Shown piece by piece: positions 14,121 through 16,829 of a DNA stretch of 16,829 nucleotides. Source of the stretch: Fimenecus sp045613065 (GTDB lineage: Bacteria; Bacillota; Clostridia; Oscillospirales; Acutalibacteraceae); the NCBI GenBank assembly GCA_045613065.1, contig JAZLAH010000061.1, forward strand, positions 1-16,829. The letters are read 5' to 3'. The translations under genes were made by a program, and so were the position numbers. The notes beneath the pieces were generated by a model. That model made no database searches. It was given only the letters and a program-made list of their open reading frames with translations, and was not told the origin of the DNA. Position 1 is the first letter of the stretch; each line of letters starts with the position of its first letter.

Positions 14121-15252
14121 ATTTAACCTCTCCTGCTATAATAGTCTTTTTAATTTCAAATTTATTATTTGTAATAATAATATCAGCATCCTTACCTGTT
14201 TCAAGTGAACCTTTAGTTTTATCCAAACTAAGAACTGTAGCAGGATTAAGAGATGCACAATTTACACATTCATAAAGTGGAATATCTGAATTTTCATAAA
14301 CATTCCATACACCTTCGTTAATATGCAATACGCTACCTGCAATTGTTCCGTCTTCAAGTTTGCAGATTGTGCCATCAAAAATAATCTTCTGACCACCTAA
14401 AGTATATTCACCAATAGGTAAACCTCCTGCAGGTAAGCAGTCAGTAATAAAACAGAGTTTTCGTCCTTTTAATTTCCATAACATATTATAAAGAGATGGG
14501 TCTACATGGACAGTATCAACAATAAGTTCTGCACTTACATCACTATTAAGTGCTGCACCAACAACACCAGGACCACGATGAGTAAGTGGAGTCATTGCAT
14601 TGAAAAGATGTGTTATATGCTTCACACCTGCGTTAATACTTGCCATTGCAGTTTCATAATCAGCAGAAGTATGCCCCATTGAAATAACAACATCTGTATC
14701 ACGACAGATTTCACGGATTGCTGCAAAATCCTCTGTATCTGTTTCAGGAGCAAGAGTGATTGTTTTTATAATATCCTTATATTCCTTTAAAAAAGAAGCA
14801 TCAGGTTTAAGTATGTATTTTGCATCCTGAGCACCTTTTTTGCTTTCACTGATAAAAGGACCTTCGGCATGACAGCCTAAAATGATACTTCCGTCCCAAT
14901 TTTTACTCTCTTCTTTTAATGAACGACAAACCTCAAGAGCTTTACGGATAACTTTCATATCTTCTGTCATAGTTGTAGGAAGATAACCAGTAACTCCATT
15001 ACTGAGAAGACCTTTTGAAATTATTCTGATACTTTCTTCTTCACCATCACAGACATCCTTACCAAGATATCCATGAATATGCATATCAATAAGACCAGGA
15101 GCTACATAGCCTCCATCAACATTAATGATTTCAGCATTTTCAGGAACAAGATTTTCAGAAATGACTCCTTCAATTTTATCTGTATACAGCAAAGCACAGT
15201 TTTCTACAACTCTGTCTTTTAGAATAATTTTACCACCTACAATAGCTTTCAT
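14110..15252 (-). CDS. nagA: N-acetylglucosamine-6-phosphate deacetylase
   Basis: NagA removes acetate from GlcNAc-6-phosphate to give glucosamine-6-phosphate, for catabolism or cell-wall recycling. The 380-aa amidohydrolase is full length: the metal-site HIH at 58-60, HAEGPF (128-133) with metal ligand E130, GHTSA with H194, THLFNAM with H215, and the catalytic D271 in ITDCLPAGG (269-277). ATG 15252 is preferred, with AAAGGATG upstream. The frame is open to 15360, but that start would precede the promoter (15285-15313) and lie within the upstream terminator. It is the first gene of an operon with the overlapping ROK-family gene. nagB (glucosamine-6-P deaminase) and a transporter are not in the window. 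Confidence 0.96.
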   Translation of the reverse strand: MKAIVGGKIILKDRVVENCALLYTDKIEGVISENLVPENAEIINVDGGYVAPGLIDMHIHGYLGKDVCDGEEESIRIISKGLLSNGVTGYLPTTMTEDMKVIRKALEVCRSLKEESKNWDGSIILGCHAEGPFISESKKGAQDAKYILKPDASFLKEYKDIIKTITLAPETDTEDFAAIREICRDTDVVISMGHTSADYETAMASINAGVKHITHLFNAMTPLTHRGPGVVGAALNSDVSAELIVDTVHVDPSLYNMLWKLKGRKLCFITDCLPAGGLPIGEYTLGGQKIIFDGTICKLEDGTIAGSVLHINEGVWNVYENSDIPLYECVNCASLNPATVLSLDKTKGSLETGKDADIIITNNKFEIKKTIIAGEVKYES

Positions 15253-15284
15253 AAAAATATCACATCCTTTGCCATTATAATACA

Positions 15285-15313
15285 ATTTTATCAAAAAATA
15301 AATTTTGTTGCAA
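15285..15313 (-). promoter_or_regulatory. Promoter of the nagA operon
   Basis: On the minus strand TTGCAA (15308-15313) and TAAAAT (15285-15290) are 17 bp apart, with TGA before the -10. The start is expected near 15278, giving about a 26-base leader. A second TATAAT nearer the gene (15274-15279) with a TTTATT at 17 bp is a weaker alternative. Confidence 0.7.
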
Positions 15314-15349
15314 TAGTTTTGTAATATATTATTACAGAATAATACAAAA

Positions 15350-15374
15350 CCCTTGTACAAATCAAGTACAAGGG
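15350..15374 (-). terminator. Terminator of the kinase-methyltransferase operon
   Basis: A perfect 9-bp stem CCCTTGTAC (15350-15358) / GTACAAGGG (15366-15374) with an AAATCAA loop is followed on the minus strand by TTTTGTATTATT. It isolates the upstream pair of genes from nagA. Confidence 0.88.
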
Positions 15375-15386
15375 AGTTAAATCATA

Positions 15387-16058
15387 TCACCAGACAAACG
15401 GAATTAAGCGATATTTAACCTTTTGCTTATATTCGGCGTATCCTGGAAGCTCTTTTTTAAGGAATTCTTCTTCATATTTTATTCTCCTTGAAATAATAAT
15501 TGGATAAACAAGAAAAAAAATAAATGAGTATAACGAACCTAACACAAGCGGAATTGATAAAAACAGCAGTAATGTAACGCTATACATAGGATGTCTTACT
15601 ATTCCATATAACCCTGAATCAATTACTTTTTGATTTTCTTGAACTTCAATTGTACGACTCAAATATGTATTTTCTCTTAAAACCTCTGCATAAAGTGCAT
15701 ATGACAAAAGAAATACTACTGCAGCACCTATTGAAACTCCTTTTGGCAGAACAGACCAGTTATATCTAAATCCAAGTCCCGATACGATAAATCCTGATAA
15801 AAACATAAGACCACTAAGTTTAACAACCGTACTTTGTTCCTTTTGCTCTTCTTTAGCATCAAGTCGCTTTCTCAATAATTCAGGATTTTTAAACATCATC
15901 ACAATTCCAGCTAAAAACATTGGAATAAAAAGAATTCCCATCAATAACCAACCATTGAAAAATGATAATGTACCTGCAGGTAAAAAGATTAATAAACCAA
16001 CTAAAATAACACCTAATGAAAATTTAATTATTGCTTCAAAGAATAACTTTCTACTCAT
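15387..16058 (-). CDS. Isoprenylcysteine carboxyl methyltransferase (ICMT)-family membrane protein
   Basis: The 223-aa integral membrane protein has about five hydrophobic segments (roughly 10-28, 35-55, 80-95, 108-125, 160-187). The C-terminal half has the ICMT/PEMT-type signature GLYGIVRHPMYS (149-160), in which R155-H156-P157 belong to the S-adenosylmethionine site, and then YEEEFLKKELPGYAEY (195-210) with the conserved Glu and Tyr. The family methylates lipid-linked or small hydrophobic substrates. Bacteria lack prenylated CaaX proteins, so the real substrate is unknown. ATG 16058 follows AAGGTG. It lies 12 bases after the P-loop protein gene, and its own terminator is at 15350-15374, so the two form a bicistronic unit. 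Confidence 0.88.
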   Translation of the reverse strand: MSRKLFFEAIIKFSLGVILVGLLIFLPAGTLSFFNGWLLMGILFIPMFLAGIVMMFKNPELLRKRLDAKEEQKEQSTVVKLSGLMFLSGFIVSGLGFRYNWSVLPKGVSIGAAVVFLLSYALYAEVLRENTYLSRTIEVQENQKVIDSGLYGIVRHPMYSVTLLLFLSIPLVLGSLYSFIFFLVYPIIISRRIKYEEEFLKKELPGYAEYKQKVKYRLIPFVW

Positions 16059-16070
16059 AATAACACCTTT

Positions 16071-16586
16071 TTATAAATAAATATCAATTTCATATTTATC
16101 ATCAATCAAATAATAATCTATTTTATATTGCTTTGCAAGTTCTAAAATATTTGCATTATCTTTAAGAAGAGTTTCAATTGTACAATACTCATCATCTAAA
16201 CGTTTTTCAATGGTATTTGCGTATTTTTTTATATCCCCAAAATGATTCAAAATATAATTCTTACTCATAACAAGGCAAGAATATCTAATATCATTAAGAT
16301 ATTCATTTGAAAAATCATTTTTCCAATCAAAAGGAATATAGCAACCTTCAACAATAAGATTTTGTTTATTCTCGATAGCAGTTTTAATCATTTCACAAAC
16401 AATAGGCCATAAATATTCTGTAAGAGAGTTATCATCGCTCATTGGAGTAAGGTCAGTGTTTCCACTTCTTATTAAACCCATGTTCAAATGGTCAATTGAT
16501 AAATATGGATATTTATATTTTTCAAGCAATCTTTGTGCAAGAACCGTTTTTCCTGTATGTGATGCACCAGAAATTAAGATAATCAT
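16071..16586 (-). CDS. P-loop kinase-like ATP-binding protein
   Basis: The 171-aa protein resembles small AAA/adenylate-kinase-like P-loop proteins. Walker A is GASHTGKT (7-14). YPYLSIDHLNMGLIR follows at about 28-42, placed like an acceptor-binding Asp-His segment, and LIVEGCYIP (about 78-86) is a Walker-B-like strand. Such proteins are often annotated as shikimate-kinase-like or 2-phosphoglycerate-kinase-like, but the acceptor cannot be read. ATG 16586 is preferred over an in-frame TTG at 16592, because AGAGG (16595-16599) is 8 bases from the ATG but only 2 from the TTG. It is promoted from 16621-16648, directly after the rRNA terminator, and is paired with the methyltransferase gene. A functional link between the two is not obvious. 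Confidence 0.82.
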   Translation of the reverse strand: MIILISGASHTGKTVLAQRLLEKYKYPYLSIDHLNMGLIRSGNTDLTPMSDDNSLTEYLWPIVCEMIKTAIENKQNLIVEGCYIPFDWKNDFSNEYLNDIRYSCLVMSKNYILNHFGDIKKYANTIEKRLDDEYCTIETLLKDNANILELAKQYKIDYYLIDDKYEIDIYL

Positions 16587-16620
16587 ACACAAAACCTCTA
16601 AAATATAATTTATAAAATGT

Positions 16621-16648
16621 ATTATAACATTAAACTATAAAAAATCAA
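16621..16648 (-). promoter_or_regulatory. Promoter of the P-loop kinase operon
   Basis: On the minus strand TTGATT (16643-16648) and a perfect TATAAT (16621-16626) are 16 bp apart, with TGT before the -10 (extended -10). The -35 box abuts the T-run of the rRNA terminator. Confidence 0.7.
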
Positions 16649-16654
16649 ATAAAA

Positions 16655-16680
16655 AAAAGACCTTCAATTGAAGGTCTTTT
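16655..16680 (-). terminator. Terminator of the rRNA operon
   Basis: A perfect palindrome, AAAAGACCTTCAA at 16655-16667 and its complement TTGAAGGTCTTTT at 16668-16680, is followed on the minus strand by a T-run. It lies about 85 bases after the 23S 3' end. Confidence 0.92.
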
Positions 16681-16763
16681 AGGTATGTACCCTGAAAACT
16701 GAACAAAGTTAAGGTGATTAATTATGTCATTCTGAGAAATTGTACTGTTTGAACCAAGCATAA

Positions 16764-16829
16764 TGGTCAAGCCCTCGACCTATTAGTACTGCCAAGCTAA
16801 ACACGTCACCGTGCGTACACCTGCAGCCT
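16764..16829 (-). rRNA. 23S ribosomal RNA, 3' end (partial)
   Basis: On the minus strand the last bases read GGCAGTACTAATAGGTCGA then GGGCTTGACC. This aligns with the universal 23S 3' end (GGTACTAATGAACCGTGAGGCTTAACC in E. coli is the analogous stretch), preceded by a GTGACGTGTTTAGCTTGGC segment. The mature 3' end is near 16764, judged by comparison and not exact. The gene continues past the window edge. The post-23S spacer carries CTTTGTTCAGTTTTCAGGG (about 16691-16709), a motif I recall from Firmicute rRNA spacers. No 5S or tRNA follows before the terminator. Confidence 0.93.

Noticed and set aside
15253..15360. N-terminal extension of nagA to 15360
   Set aside because: It would begin inside the upstream terminator and before the nagA promoter, has no ribosome binding site, and the family starts at MKAIVGGK.
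16681..16763. A 5S rRNA or tRNA in the post-23S spacer
   Set aside because: The spacer is too short for 5S, and no cloverleaf or conserved 5S block is visible.
1..16829. CRISPR array, phage, insertion sequence or defence system
   Set aside because: No regularly spaced direct repeats, transposase, integrase, nuclease or toxin genes were seen.

Overview
This is an ordinary-looking chromosomal segment of a low-GC Firmicute, most likely a gut-type anaerobe of the Clostridia (Ruminococcaceae/Oscillospiraceae-like). The basis is the AT-rich DNA, strong AGGAGG-type ribosome binding sites, sigma-A promoters with TGn-extended -10 boxes, a miaB - ricA-like - mutS gene order recalling Bacillus subtilis (without cotE), and intergenic GC-rich palindromic repeats of a kind I associate with that group. 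The exact genus cannot be told from the sequence. I see no phage, insertion sequence, CRISPR array, tRNA or obvious defence island.

Layout. (1) 19-6174, minus strand: an alpha/beta hydrolase (lysophospholipase type), miaB (tRNA ms2i6A methylthiotransferase, TTG start), a RicA/YlbF-family protein with a Cys-rich tail, mutS, a 61-aa membrane protein and a 109-aa orphan. One promoter lies upstream of the hydrolase, followed by three TATGCA half-sites spaced exactly 10 bp apart. Palindromic repeats sit on both sides of mutS. (2) 6432-8293, plus strand: two separately promoted genes, a stand-alone SCP2 domain protein and a Gfo/Idh/MocA oxidoreductase, each followed by a terminator. (3) 8304-10685, minus strand: tsaE-tsaB (t6A tRNA modification), rpiB and upp, with a further promoter directly before upp. 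(4) 10870-12338, plus strand: gdhA (glutamate dehydrogenase) with a clear promoter and terminator; the divergent tsaE/gdhA spacer holds a nested inverted repeat. (5) 12345-15313, minus strand: nagA (GlcNAc-6-P deacetylase), an overlapping ROK-family sugar-kinase-like gene with a long N-terminal extension, and a 115-aa orphan. (6) 15350-16648, minus strand: a small P-loop kinase-like protein and an isoprenylcysteine methyltransferase-like membrane protein. (7) 16655-16829: the 3' end of a 23S rRNA gene on the minus strand, followed by a terminator with no 5S gene in between.

Functionally the window mixes translation fidelity (miaB, tsaE, tsaB, rRNA), DNA repair (mutS), nucleotide and pentose salvage (upp, rpiB), nitrogen assimilation (gdhA) and amino-sugar use (nagA plus ROK). 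The most unusual signals are regulatory or structural: the helically phased half-sites, the nested palindrome before gdhA, a pair of homologous terminators with a compensatory base-pair change, the missing 5S, and the eight-cysteine tail on the RicA-like protein. I found no convincing novel multi-gene system.
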